DNA from: Bacillota bacterium
GTDB taxonomy: Bacteria; Bacillota_I; Bacilli_A; RFN20; CAG-826
Direction: 5' to 3'
NCBI GenBank assembly: GCA_026387995.1
Contig: JAPLKQ010000201.1
Location: 1-6,288, forward strand
Length of the DNA stretch: 6,288 bases
Program-made: the position numbers and the translations under genes
The notes under the pieces: model-generated
Databases searched by the model: none
Told to the model about the DNA's origin: nothing
What the model saw: only the letters and a program-made list of their open reading frames with translations
Shown: piece after piece, positions 1-5,364 of the stretch
How positions within the stretch are numbered: the first letter of the stretch is position 1
Layout of the letters: each line of letters begins with the position of its first letter

Positions 1-85
1 AAGCGTTGACGAAGAAACGTCGGTGACGAGGCTTAAATAAGCGAGACGGCAAAGGGTGCGAGGCCGTCGTTAAGCAGTGACCGGT

Positions 86-88
86 ATC
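86..88 (+). other. T-box specifier codon ATC (isoleucine)
   Basis: ATC lies in the internal loop of the hand-folded Stem I, between helix 21-23/81-83 and helix 11-14/90-93. It matches the tRNA-Ile anticodon GAU and the downstream ileS gene. The exact register rests on manual pairing, so a shift by one base cannot be excluded. Confidence 0.7.
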
Positions 89-172
89 CCTTCTAAGCGA
101 GACGTTGAACTGAGTAAGCGTCTCCGGAACTCCCGTTACGAGCAATGAAGTGCATCCCTAGGGGGATGAATT

Positions 173-199
173 AAGGTGGTACCGCGCATTGGCGTCCTT
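173..199 (+). promoter_or_regulatory. T-box antiterminator
   Basis: AAGG (173-176) pairs with CCTT (196-199). The seven-base bulge TGGTACC (177-183) is unpaired and receives the tRNA acceptor end. GCGC (184-187) pairs with GCGT (192-195) through one G-U pair, closing a four-base loop. This shape shares positions 193-199 with the terminator stem, so the two are mutually exclusive, as expected for a T-box switch. Confidence 0.85.
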
Positions 200-217
200 A
201 ACACAAGGACGTTTTTT
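193..217 (+). terminator. T-box intrinsic terminator (attenuator)
   Basis: A perfect 7-bp stem, CGTCCTT (193-199) with AAGGACG (205-211), closes the loop AACAC and is followed directly by six T (212-217). It ends 17 bp before the ileS start, so it should stop transcription of the operon when tRNA-Ile is charged. Confidence 0.9.
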
Positions 218-224
218 ATTTACC

Positions 225-229
225 GGAGG
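225..229 (+). promoter_or_regulatory. ileS ribosome binding site
   Basis: GGAGG, with five bases to the ATG at 235, lies just beyond the attenuator T-tract. It fixes the ileS start. Confidence 0.85.
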
Positions 230-234
230 TATTT

Positions 235-2982
235 ATGGAACTGAAAAAAACACTGCTGATGCCGAGAACCGGCTTCGAGATGCGGGGCAACCTGAACGTC
301 AAAGAACCCCTCGTTGTCGCCAAATGGCAAAGCGAAGATCTCTATGGAAAGATGCTTCTTAACCGTTTAGGCTGCGAAGAATTCCAGCTGCATGACGGCC
401 CGCCGTACGCGAACGGCGACATGCATGCCGGTCATATGCTGAACCGCTTTCTCAAGGACTTTGTCGTCCGTTATAAAAACATGCGCGGTTATGCAACCCC
501 GTTCGTTTTTGGCTGGGACACGCATGGCCTACCGATCGAGAATAAAATCACCAAGGCCGGGATTGACCGAAAGGCCCTTCCGGTGCCGATTTTCCGCGAT
601 AAGTGCGAGAGTTACGCCAAAGAACAGGTGGAGCGTCAGAAAGCCCAGATCAAACGTTTGGGCGTGATGGGCGATTTCGCGCATCCGTATTTGACGTTAC
701 AACCCGAATTTGAAGCCTGGCAGATTGAAGTGTTCGCGAAAATGGCCCTCAAAGGCTTGATTTTCAAAGGCTTGAAACCGGTCTATTGGTCCCCGAGCAG
801 CGAATCCGCGCTGGCCGAAGCCGAGATTGAATATGCCGACGTGAAGAGCCACGCCGTTTTCGTGGCTTTTGACGTCATTGACGGCAAAGGCGTTCTCGCT
901 AAAGGCGACAAGATCATCATTTGGACGACGACCCCATGGACCTTGCCGGCGAACCTTGCCATCTCGCTCCATCCCGATTTTGAATATGGCCTTTTCCATA
1001 CCGAGAAAGGCAATTTTGTTTTCCTTAAAAAATTCCACGAATCGCTTCAAGCGGAACTCGGTTTCAAAGAATGCACGCTTGTAAAGTCCTTTAAAGGCCG
1101 TAAATTAGAATACGTCACCACAAAGCATCCGTTCTATGACCGCGAATCCATTGTCATTTTAGGTGAACACGTCACCGATGACGCCGGCACCGGAGCCGTC
1201 CACACGGCGCCTGGACACGGCGAAGATGACTTCATCGTCGGCAAGAAATATAACCTGCCGGCGTTTTGTCCGGTCGACGGAAAAGGCGTCATGACCGCCG
1301 AAGCCGGCCCCGAATTAGCCGGGCTATTCTATGAAGACGCCAACGAAAAAATCCTGACGATGCTTCGTAGCAGCGGCGCATTACTTAAAGAATCGATCAT
1401 CGTCCACGCTTATCCGCATGACTGGCGGACGGGCAAGCCTTTAATCTACCGTGCGACCCCGCAATGGTTCTGCAGCATCGCGCCTATCCGCGAGAAGTTG
1501 TTGGCGGAAATCGACCGCGTGCAATGGACGCCTGAATGGGGCAAAAAGCGCATCTACAATATGATTCACGACCGCGGCGACTGGTGTATTTCCCGTCAGC
1601 GCGTGTGGGGCGTCCCCATCCCGATTTTCTACGCCGAAGACGATACGCCGATTATCGACGAGAAGATTTTTGACCATATCAAACAGCTCTTTAAGGAGCA
1701 CGGCAGCAATATCTGGTTTATCAAAGAAGCAAAAGACCTGCTCCCACCGGGTTATACCCATCCGAATTCGCCTCATAACCTTTTCCGTAAAGAAACCGAC
1801 ATCATGGATGTCTGGTTTGACTCCGGTTCCTCCTCGAATGGCGTTCTCAAAAACCGCCACATGAAATTCCCTGCTGATTTATACCTCGAAGGCAGCGACC
1901 AGTATCGCGGTTGGTTTAACAGCAGCCTTATCATTTCCGTCGCCGTCGATGGTGTCGCCCCTTACCAGTCCGTCGTCAGCCATGGTTTCGTGACCGACGG
2001 GACCGGCGAGAAGATGTCTAAATCGAAAGGCAACGGCCTCGATCCGATCAAGATGACCAATGTTTTTGGCGCCGATGTCCTCCGGCTCTGGGCTGCGACC
2101 ATTGACTATCAGGATGACGTCCGCATCAGCGAAGATATCTTAAAGGGAACGGCCGAAACCTATCGGAAAATCCGCAACACCTTTAAGTTCCTTTTAGGCA
2201 CGCTGTCCGATGGCGAGAACTTAAGCTTTGACCCCTCAAAAGACCAAACCAAAACCTTCGAAGCGGTTGACCTTTATATCTTGGCTACCCTCGAAAAAGT
2301 CAAAAATACGGTCATTTTTGACCTTGAACACTATGATTTTGCCGGCGCGATGATGGCCATCACCAATTTCGTCAGCGTCGACTTATCGGCTTTCTACTGC
2401 GACATCACCAAAGACATCTTGTACTGCGAAAAGTTTGATTCGCTCCGTCGCCGCCAAGTGCAGACGGTGGTTTTCCAAGTGGTCGACCAACTGCTGCGTT
2501 TATTGACTCCGATTTTGCCCTTCACGATGGATGAGATTTATGGATTCCTCCCTGGGCATGCCGCCGTTTCCAGCCAGCTCCTCGATTTCCCCAAAGAAAC
2601 GCATCAGTATGACGAGAGCATCCACAGCGAATATGCCGCCGTCCTCAAAGTGCGTTCCGATGTCTTAAAGGCGCTTGAGTTAGCCCGGACTTCCGGACTG
2701 ATCGGCTCGGCCCAGGAAGCCAGCGTGCATTTGCATGTCAAAGGCTTACTGACTAAAAAAGTCTTATCGAAACTCAACGAGGCAGAACTTGCCCGTTACT
2801 TTATCGTCAGCCATGTGACCCTCACCGATAAAAAAGTCGGCGAAGACTATGAATCCAGCTTTGTCAAAGTCGTACGCCATGATGGCGAAAAATGCGAACG
2901 GTGCTGGAACTATGTCCCTAAACTCAACGAAGTCGAAGGCACGCACATCTGCCCACGCTGCCAAGAAGCGGTAGGAAAGTAA
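235..2982 (+). CDS. ileS: Isoleucine--tRNA ligase (IleRS), class I
   Basis: This cytoplasmic enzyme activates isoleucine with ATP, loads it onto tRNA-Ile, and edits misactivated valine. At 915 residues it has the usual bacterial length. The N-terminus (MELKKTLLMPRTGF) matches the family and follows a strong Shine-Dalgarno site. The class I HIGH signature is HAGH at residues 64-67, after DGPPYANGD. The CP1 editing domain shows WTTTPWTLPAN (230-240) and GTGAVHTAPGHGEDD (ending at residue 332). The sequence DWCISRQRVWGVPIP leads into the second half of the catalytic fold, and KMSKS is at 593-597. The C-terminal zinc finger has four cysteines (887, 890, 906, 909), typical of the IleS1 bacterial type. 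All key motifs are present with no frameshift. It is first in an operon with lspA and an rluD-type gene, under the T-box upstream. Identification is secure. Confidence 0.98.
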   Translation: MELKKTLLMPRTGFEMRGNLNVKEPLVVAKWQSEDLYGKMLLNRLGCEEFQLHDGPPYANGDMHAGHMLNRFLKDFVVRYKNMRGYATPFVFGWDTHGLPIENKITKAGIDRKALPVPIFRDKCESYAKEQVERQKAQIKRLGVMGDFAHPYLTLQPEFEAWQIEVFAKMALKGLIFKGLKPVYWSPSSESALAEAEIEYADVKSHAVFVAFDVIDGKGVLAKGDKIIIWTTTPWTLPANLAISLHPDFEYGLFHTEKGNFVFLKKFHESLQAELGFKECTLVKSFKGRKLEYVTTKHPFYDRESIVILGEHVTDDAGTGAVHTAPGHGEDDFIVGKKYNLPAFCPVDGKGVMTAEAGPELAGLFYEDANEKILTMLRSSGALLKESIIVHAYPHDWRTGKPLIYRATPQWFCSIAPIREKLLAEIDRVQWTPEWGKKRIYNMIHDRGDWCISRQRVWGVPIPIFYAEDDTPIIDEKIFDHIKQLFKEHGSNIWFIKEAKDLLPPGYTHPNSPHNLFRKETDIMDVWFDSGSSSNGVLKNRHMKFPADLYLEGSDQYRGWFNSSLIISVAVDGVAPYQSVVSHGFVTDGTGEKMSKSKGNGLDPIKMTNVFGADVLRLWAATIDYQDDVRISEDILKGTAETYRKIRNTFKFLLGTLSDGENLSFDPSKDQTKTFEAVDLYILATLEKVKNTVIFDLEHYDFAGAMMAITNFVSVDLSAFYCDITKDILYCEKFDSLRRRQVQTVVFQVVDQLLRLLTPILPFTMDEIYGFLPGHAAVSSQLLDFPKETHQYDESIHSEYAAVLKVRSDVLKALELARTSGLIGSAQEASVHLHVKGLLTKKVLSKLNEAELARYFIVSHVTLTDKKVGEDYESSFVKVVRHDGEKCERCWNYVPKLNEVEGTHICPRCQEAVGK

Positions 2983-2983
2983 A

Positions 2984-3493
2984 ATGAAACAAAAACTCCT
3001 CTGGTTTTTTAAATCCTTTATCTGGCTGAGCGTGTTATTGCTGATTTTGGATTTCGTGTCCAAAAAAGTGGTGGAAGCGGCCCAAAGCGATTTTGCCGTG
3101 ATTCCTGGCTTTTTCTACATTTCCTATACCACGAATACCGGGGCAGCTTGGTCGATGTTCGAAAACGCGACTTGGTTACTAGCGATTATTTCGGCCGTCG
3201 CTGGCATCGGCATGATCGTCTACTTCGTCCTTAAATTTAAAACCCTTCGTCCTTGGACCCGCGTGGCCTTAATGATGATGATTGCCGGCGCCTGGGGCAA
3301 TTTCATCGACCGCGCCTTCTATCCCGACGGCGTTATCGATTTCCTCAGCCTGCATTTTGGAAGTTATATCTTCCCGACTTTCAATGTCGCCGACAGCTGC
3401 TTATCCGTCGGCATCGTGCTCTTGCTGCTAGTCTCGCTTCTCGAAGAATATTATGAAAACAAAAAAAAGAAAACCACGGAGGCCACTAAATGA
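2984..3493 (+). CDS. lspA: Lipoprotein signal peptidase (signal peptidase II)
   Basis: This integral membrane aspartic protease removes the signal peptide from diacylglyceryl-modified prolipoproteins at the lipobox. The 169 residues are typical. Four hydrophobic segments are visible at roughly 11-31, 62-83, 93-108 and 135-155, with a lysine-rich tail (160-163). Conserved blocks are NTGAAWS (51-57), GAWGNFIDR (102-110), VIDF (117-120) and FNVADS (133-138). Asp119 and Asp137 are the expected catalytic pair by comparison with known LspA proteins, and Asp109 is also conserved. The start at 2984 lies one base after the ileS stop. A modest AGGA site (2973-2976) sits inside the ileS end, so translation is probably coupled to ileS. 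The last four bases overlap the next gene's ATG. Lipoproteins need prior Lgt modification; lgt is not in this window. Confidence 0.96.
   Translation: MKQKLLWFFKSFIWLSVLLLILDFVSKKVVEAAQSDFAVIPGFFYISYTTNTGAAWSMFENATWLLAIISAVAGIGMIVYFVLKFKTLRPWTRVALMMMIAGAWGNFIDRAFYPDGVIDFLSLHFGSYIFPTFNVADSCLSVGIVLLLLVSLLEEYYENKKKKTTEATK
3478..3482 (+). promoter_or_regulatory. Ribosome binding site of the rluD-type gene
   Basis: GGAGG inside the end of lspA, seven bases before the ATG at 3490. It supports that start within the ATGA stop-start overlap with lspA. Confidence 0.8.
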
Positions 3494-4404
3494 GTGCTCA
3501 GAAATTCGTCATTTCCGAAGATTTAGTCGGCGAACGCCTGGATAAGGCGCTCGTGAGTTTGCTCATCGACAGAACCCGTAACCACGTGATTAACCTGATT
3601 GACGACGGCAATGTTCTCGTTAATGGCCGTCAGATCAAATCAGGCGTGCGGTTACGTCTCCACGACGTGGTCACGGTCGACGATGAAACCATCAACGAGG
3701 ACAGCGTCCTTCCTGAAGATATCCCTTTAAACATCATCTATGAGGATAGTGACCTCATCGTCATCAATAAGGAAGCGGGGATGGTCGTCCATCCGGCCCA
3801 CGGACACTTTACCGGCACGCTCGTCAACGCGCTTCTCTTCCATTGCCATGATTTGAGTGGCATTAACGGCGTGAAACGGCCGGGCATCGTTCATCGCATC
3901 GATAAAGACACTTCGGGCCTTATCGTGGCTTGCAAGAATGATTTTACGCATGAGAAAATTGCCAAGCAACTCGAAAACCACAGCATGCACCGTGAATACT
4001 ATGCGCTGGTCAAAGGCGTTATCTATGAAGAAGACGGCAAGATTGTCGCTCCCATCGGCCGCGACGTCAAAGAACGCCTGAAAATGGGCGTCGACCTGGC
4101 GAACGGCAAGGAAGCCATCACCTATTTTCATGTCCTTGAAAGATTCAATCAATATACCTTTGTGTCGTGTCGGTTACTCACCGGCAGGACGCATCAAATC
4201 CGCGTCCACATGGACTATATCGGCCACGGCATCGAGGGCGATCCACTCTACGGCAAAGGCAAAAATCTCATTTATGACAAAGGCCAATTACTCCATGCCT
4301 ATAGCATTACTTTTAAACATCCGCGCACGGGCGAAACGATGACCTTCGAAGCCCCGTTACCGGATTATTTTCAAAAAGTATTAGAAAAATTACGCCAAGA
4401 ATAG
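3490..4404 (+). CDS. RluD-family 23S rRNA pseudouridine synthase
   Basis: This enzyme isomerises uridine to pseudouridine in RNA, most likely in large-subunit rRNA. At 304 residues it has the length of the RluA/RluD group with an S4 domain. An N-terminal S4 RNA-binding domain spans about residues 12-75 (GERLDKAL, then GNVLVNGRQIKSG). The catalytic PSUS domain follows, with motif I (EAGMVVHPAHGH), motif II HRIDKDTSGL at 135-144 carrying the expected catalytic Asp138, and motif III GRTHQIRVHM from residue 232. The ATG overlaps the lspA stop by four bases and has a good GGAGG. The position after ileS-lspA matches Bacillus ylyB. The exact target uridines cannot be read from sequence, since RluA, RluC and RluD paralogues look alike, so no gene symbol is given beyond the family. 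The stop codon lies inside a candidate - strand terminator hairpin. Confidence 0.94.
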   Translation: MSAQKFVISEDLVGERLDKALVSLLIDRTRNHVINLIDDGNVLVNGRQIKSGVRLRLHDVVTVDDETINEDSVLPEDIPLNIIYEDSDLIVINKEAGMVVHPAHGHFTGTLVNALLFHCHDLSGINGVKRPGIVHRIDKDTSGLIVACKNDFTHEKIAKQLENHSMHREYYALVKGVIYEEDGKIVAPIGRDVKERLKMGVDLANGKEAITYFHVLERFNQYTFVSCRLLTGRTHQIRVHMDYIGHGIEGDPLYGKGKNLIYDKGQLLHAYSITFKHPRTGETMTFEAPLPDYFQKVLEKLRQE

Positions 4405-4408
4405 GCGT
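4385..4408 (-). terminator. Candidate terminator for rnhC, inside the rluD-type gene's 3' end
   Basis: Read on the - strand, ACGCC, a 7-base loop and GGCGT (4408 down to 4392) form a 5-bp stem, followed by AATTTTT (4391-4385). It starts 16 bases past the rnhC stop and overlaps the last codons and the stop of the rluD-type gene. The stem is short, so strength is uncertain, but position and T-tract fit. Confidence 0.5.
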
Positions 4409-4423
4409 TCACGGCCTCAAGCA

Positions 4424-4819
4424 TTATTCACCGACGATGGTTCGGTAATTTTTGAAGTTTTTCTTGACCAGTTTATCAAATTCGGCAGCGCCGATCTTTT
4501 GGTATAACTTTTTGGCAAACGCATCGACCGCGCCGGACGCCCCAAAGGGAATCTTGGCGCCATACCGTTCGCCCATTTCAGACATTTTCATGAGGAATGA
4601 ATAACGGGCGATGACGCTGGCGAGAGCGACGCTCGGGAAATAGCTTTCGCCTTTGGTCCGAAAGGTGATTTTGCGGACGACTTCTTTTTCAGCGCTGAGA
4701 TAACGGAAATAGGTGGCGGGCAGGCAAAATTGATCGACAAAAACAGGGCATGAAGCATTGTACTTTTTCTGCAGGTTGAATAGGGCTTTGTTATGGAGCA
4801 TCGCCTTAATGGAATTCAT
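4424..4819 (-). CDS. rnhC: RNase HIII, C-terminal fragment (131 aa)
   Basis: The frame opens with MNSIKAMLHNKAL, which aligns with the K-x-KALLHN helix in the middle of RNase HIII. It continues with VFVDQF (Asp29, expected to be a third catalytic acidic residue), the TKGES block at 55-59, SVALASVIARYSF (63-75) and a normal-looking C-terminus. Its ATG overlaps the upstream fragment's stop (ATGA). No Shine-Dalgarno sequence lies before it (the preceding bases read CGCAAATACCT), so translation would depend on reinitiation. This is a fragment of the interrupted rnhC, not a separate gene by origin. The coding sequence itself looks undecayed, suggesting that the break is recent, functional, or artefactual. 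Confidence 0.7.
   Translation of the reverse strand: MNSIKAMLHNKALFNLQKKYNASCPVFVDQFCLPATYFRYLSAEKEVVRKITFRTKGESYFPSVALASVIARYSFLMKMSEMGERYGAKIPFGASGAVDAFAKKLYQKIGAAEFDKLVKKNFKNYRTIVGE
4430..4453 (+). terminator. Candidate terminator of the ileS operon, inside the rnhC 3' end
   Basis: ACCGA (4430-4434) and TCGGT (4442-4446) form a 5-bp stem around a 7-base loop, followed by AATTTTT (4447-4453). It begins 26 bases after the rluD-type stop and lies over the last codons of rnhC. The stem is short, so this is a modest call, but the 19-bp intergenic gap holds no better candidate. Confidence 0.42.
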
Positions 4820-5277
4820 AGGTATTTGCGGATGATTTTGGGACCGATCAGGAGAATGAAGTCATCGGTCAGTTTCTTGGAGTCATCGACGCCGAGTAGT
4901 TTGATTTCCGCGATGTCTTCTGCAGTTACGTAGGTAGCGACCACGACCACGGGGCCGAAAAAATCGCCCGTCCCGACTTCATCGCTGCCAATCTGCTCAT
5001 GAGTGTTTAGCCAGTGCGTCGCAACCGTTTTTTTGGCGACGTTTTCTTTGGCGGTTTTATCCCAAATGCGCGCTTCTTCGAGGGCCTCATCGCCGACAAA
5101 AAAGACTTTAAAAGAATCGGGATTTTTCCCTTTATAAGCAGTGATGACGACGCCATGGCTGCGTGCCGAAAACAAAACATATTCGCCGGGGTTGTTTATC
5201 AAGGCATCCTGATAAAAAACCTGCATGTCGTTGAGCGTTTTCATTTTAACTTTGATCGTCGTGGAGATATTCGCCAT
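4816..5277 (-). CDS. rnhC: RNase HIII, N-terminal fragment (153 aa)
   Basis: Residues 1 to about 75 match the TBP-like N-terminal substrate-binding domain of RNase HIII (TIKVKMKTLNDM, then the SHGVVITAYKGK strand pair). The catalytic core begins with IGSDEVGTGDFFGP at 96-109, where Asp99 and Glu100 are the first two expected metal ligands. GVDDSKKLTDD (129-139) is the next conserved block. The frame stops after IIRKYL, in the middle of the RNase H fold. The start is an ATG at 5277 with a weak AGG six to seven bases upstream (complement of 5284-5287). The fragment lacks the remaining active-site residues and could not be active alone. It is transcribed away from mutS2 and towards the rluD-type gene. 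Confidence 0.75.
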   Translation of the reverse strand: MANISTTIKVKMKTLNDMQVFYQDALINNPGEYVLFSARSHGVVITAYKGKNPDSFKVFFVGDEALEEARIWDKTAKENVAKKTVATHWLNTHEQIGSDEVGTGDFFGPVVVVATYVTAEDIAEIKLLGVDDSKKLTDDFILLIGPKIIRKYL

Positions 5278-5293
5278 TTTTTTACCTGCGATT

Positions 5294-5302
5294 ATGATAG
5301 CA
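5294..5302 (-). promoter_or_regulatory. Extended -10 box candidate for rnhC
   Basis: The - strand reads TGC-TATCAT (TGn extended -10). No good -35 lies at 17 bp; TTGCTA from the palindrome is 21 bp upstream. Transcription would start near 5287, leaving only about 10 bases before the ATG at 5277. Confidence 0.45.
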
Positions 5303-5342
5303 TTTTTTGGTTGCTATTCATAGCAAACGGGGTCTCGATATG

Positions 5343-5351
5343 TGCTATCAT
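5343..5351 (+). promoter_or_regulatory. Extended -10 box candidate for mutS2
   Basis: TGC-TATCAT is an extended -10 match and an exact mirror of the rnhC one. Transcription would start near 5358, almost at the mutS2 start. A weaker alternative is TTGCTA (5311-5316), 18 bp, TCGATA (5335-5340), which would leave a normal leader. Confidence 0.4.
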
Positions 5352-5357
5352 TAAAAA

Positions 5358-5364
5358 AGGTGAT
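5358..5364 (+). promoter_or_regulatory. mutS2 Shine-Dalgarno that bears on start choice
   Basis: AGGTGAT is complementary to the 16S 3' end but overlaps the ATG at 5363. It is well placed for the in-frame GTG at 5369 (AAGG ends eight bases before it). This favours GTG 5369, although ATG 5363 is annotated here as the longer conventional start. Confidence 0.5.

Larger units (their letters stand above)
1..217 (+). promoter_or_regulatory. T-box riboswitch (tRNA-Ile sensing) leader of ileS
   Basis: This is a transcription-attenuation leader that binds uncharged tRNA. The sequence shows a T-box element (AAGGTGGTACCGCG, 173-186) followed by an intrinsic terminator ending at 217. Stem I can be folded by hand: basal pairs 2-6/102-106, a GA-rich kink-turn-like bulge, helix 11-14/90-93, an internal specifier loop 15-20/84-89 with ATC (Ile) at 86-88, helix 21-23/81-83, helix 31-36/70-75, and an apical helix 45-50/63-68 carrying the GGTGCGAG-type distal loop. 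Hairpin CATCCC-TAGG-GGGATG (153-168) sits just before the T-box, in the Stem III position. The region between about 107 and 150 (Stem II/IIA/B) was not resolved. The T-box bulge reads TGGT, which would pair with an ACCA tRNA end, as tRNA-Ile has. The promoter must lie upstream of the window. Family behaviour is established knowledge; the fold and the specifier assignment are my inference. Confidence 0.95.
4424..5277 (-). pseudogene. rnhC: Ribonuclease HIII gene, interrupted by a deletion and frameshift
   Basis: Two consecutive - strand reading frames together make a recognisable RNase HIII, which cleaves RNA in RNA:DNA hybrids. The first (5277-4816) holds the N-terminal substrate-binding domain and the first half of the RNase H fold. 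The second (4819-4424) holds the rest. They meet at ATGA, offset by two bases. Together they give 284 residues against roughly 300-313 for the family. Compared with family sequences as I remember them, about 20-25 residues are missing at the junction: the strand and conserved N-x-KYN stretch between the DSKKL helix and the xxIKAMLHN helix. The other frames at the junction do not encode the missing part, and one hits a stop, so this is a deletion (length 3n+1) rather than a single-base slip. It is probably inactive. A split enzyme or an assembly error are the alternatives. Confidence 0.72.
5278..5362. promoter_or_regulatory. Divergent rnhC/mutS2 control region with four TGCTAT half-sites
   Basis: This 85-bp region holds the promoters for both divergent genes. 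The hexamer TGCTAT or its complement ATAGCA occurs four times in 52 bp, at 5297-5302 (-), 5312-5317 (+), 5320-5325 (-) and 5343-5348 (+). The middle two form a perfect palindrome, TTGCTAT-TC-ATAGCAA (5311-5326), which looks like an operator. The outer two extend to TGCTATCAT on opposite strands, matching extended -10 boxes. A dimeric repressor or activator acting on both genes is inferred only; no regulator is recognised. Confidence 0.5.

Noticed and set aside
99..124. Hairpin GAGACG / CGTCTC in the T-box leader as a separate stem
   Set aside because: It competes with the basal Stem I pairing 2-6/102-106, which places the specifier loop correctly. It may be an alternative conformer but is not called as a feature.
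1441..1860. 139-codon - strand open frame inside ileS
   Set aside because: It lies entirely opposite conserved IleRS coding sequence (including the DWCISRQRVWG region) and has no recognisable product. The same holds for the - strand frame at 697-1050 and the one at 2764-3063 over the ileS/lspA junction.
4403..4418. AGGC/GCCT mini-hairpin in the 19-bp gap as the operon terminator
   Set aside because: Only four pairs and no T-tract follow it on either strand. The flanking hairpins with AATTTTT are better candidates.
4816..4819. Simple one- or two-base frameshift, or TGA read as tryptophan, as the explanation for the rnhC break
   Set aside because: Reading on past the TGA gives sequence unlike RNase HIII. 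The downstream frame extended upstream gives unrelated residues and then a stop. Neither restores the missing KYN-containing segment. The standard code is also supported by TGG tryptophans and the lspA TGA stop.
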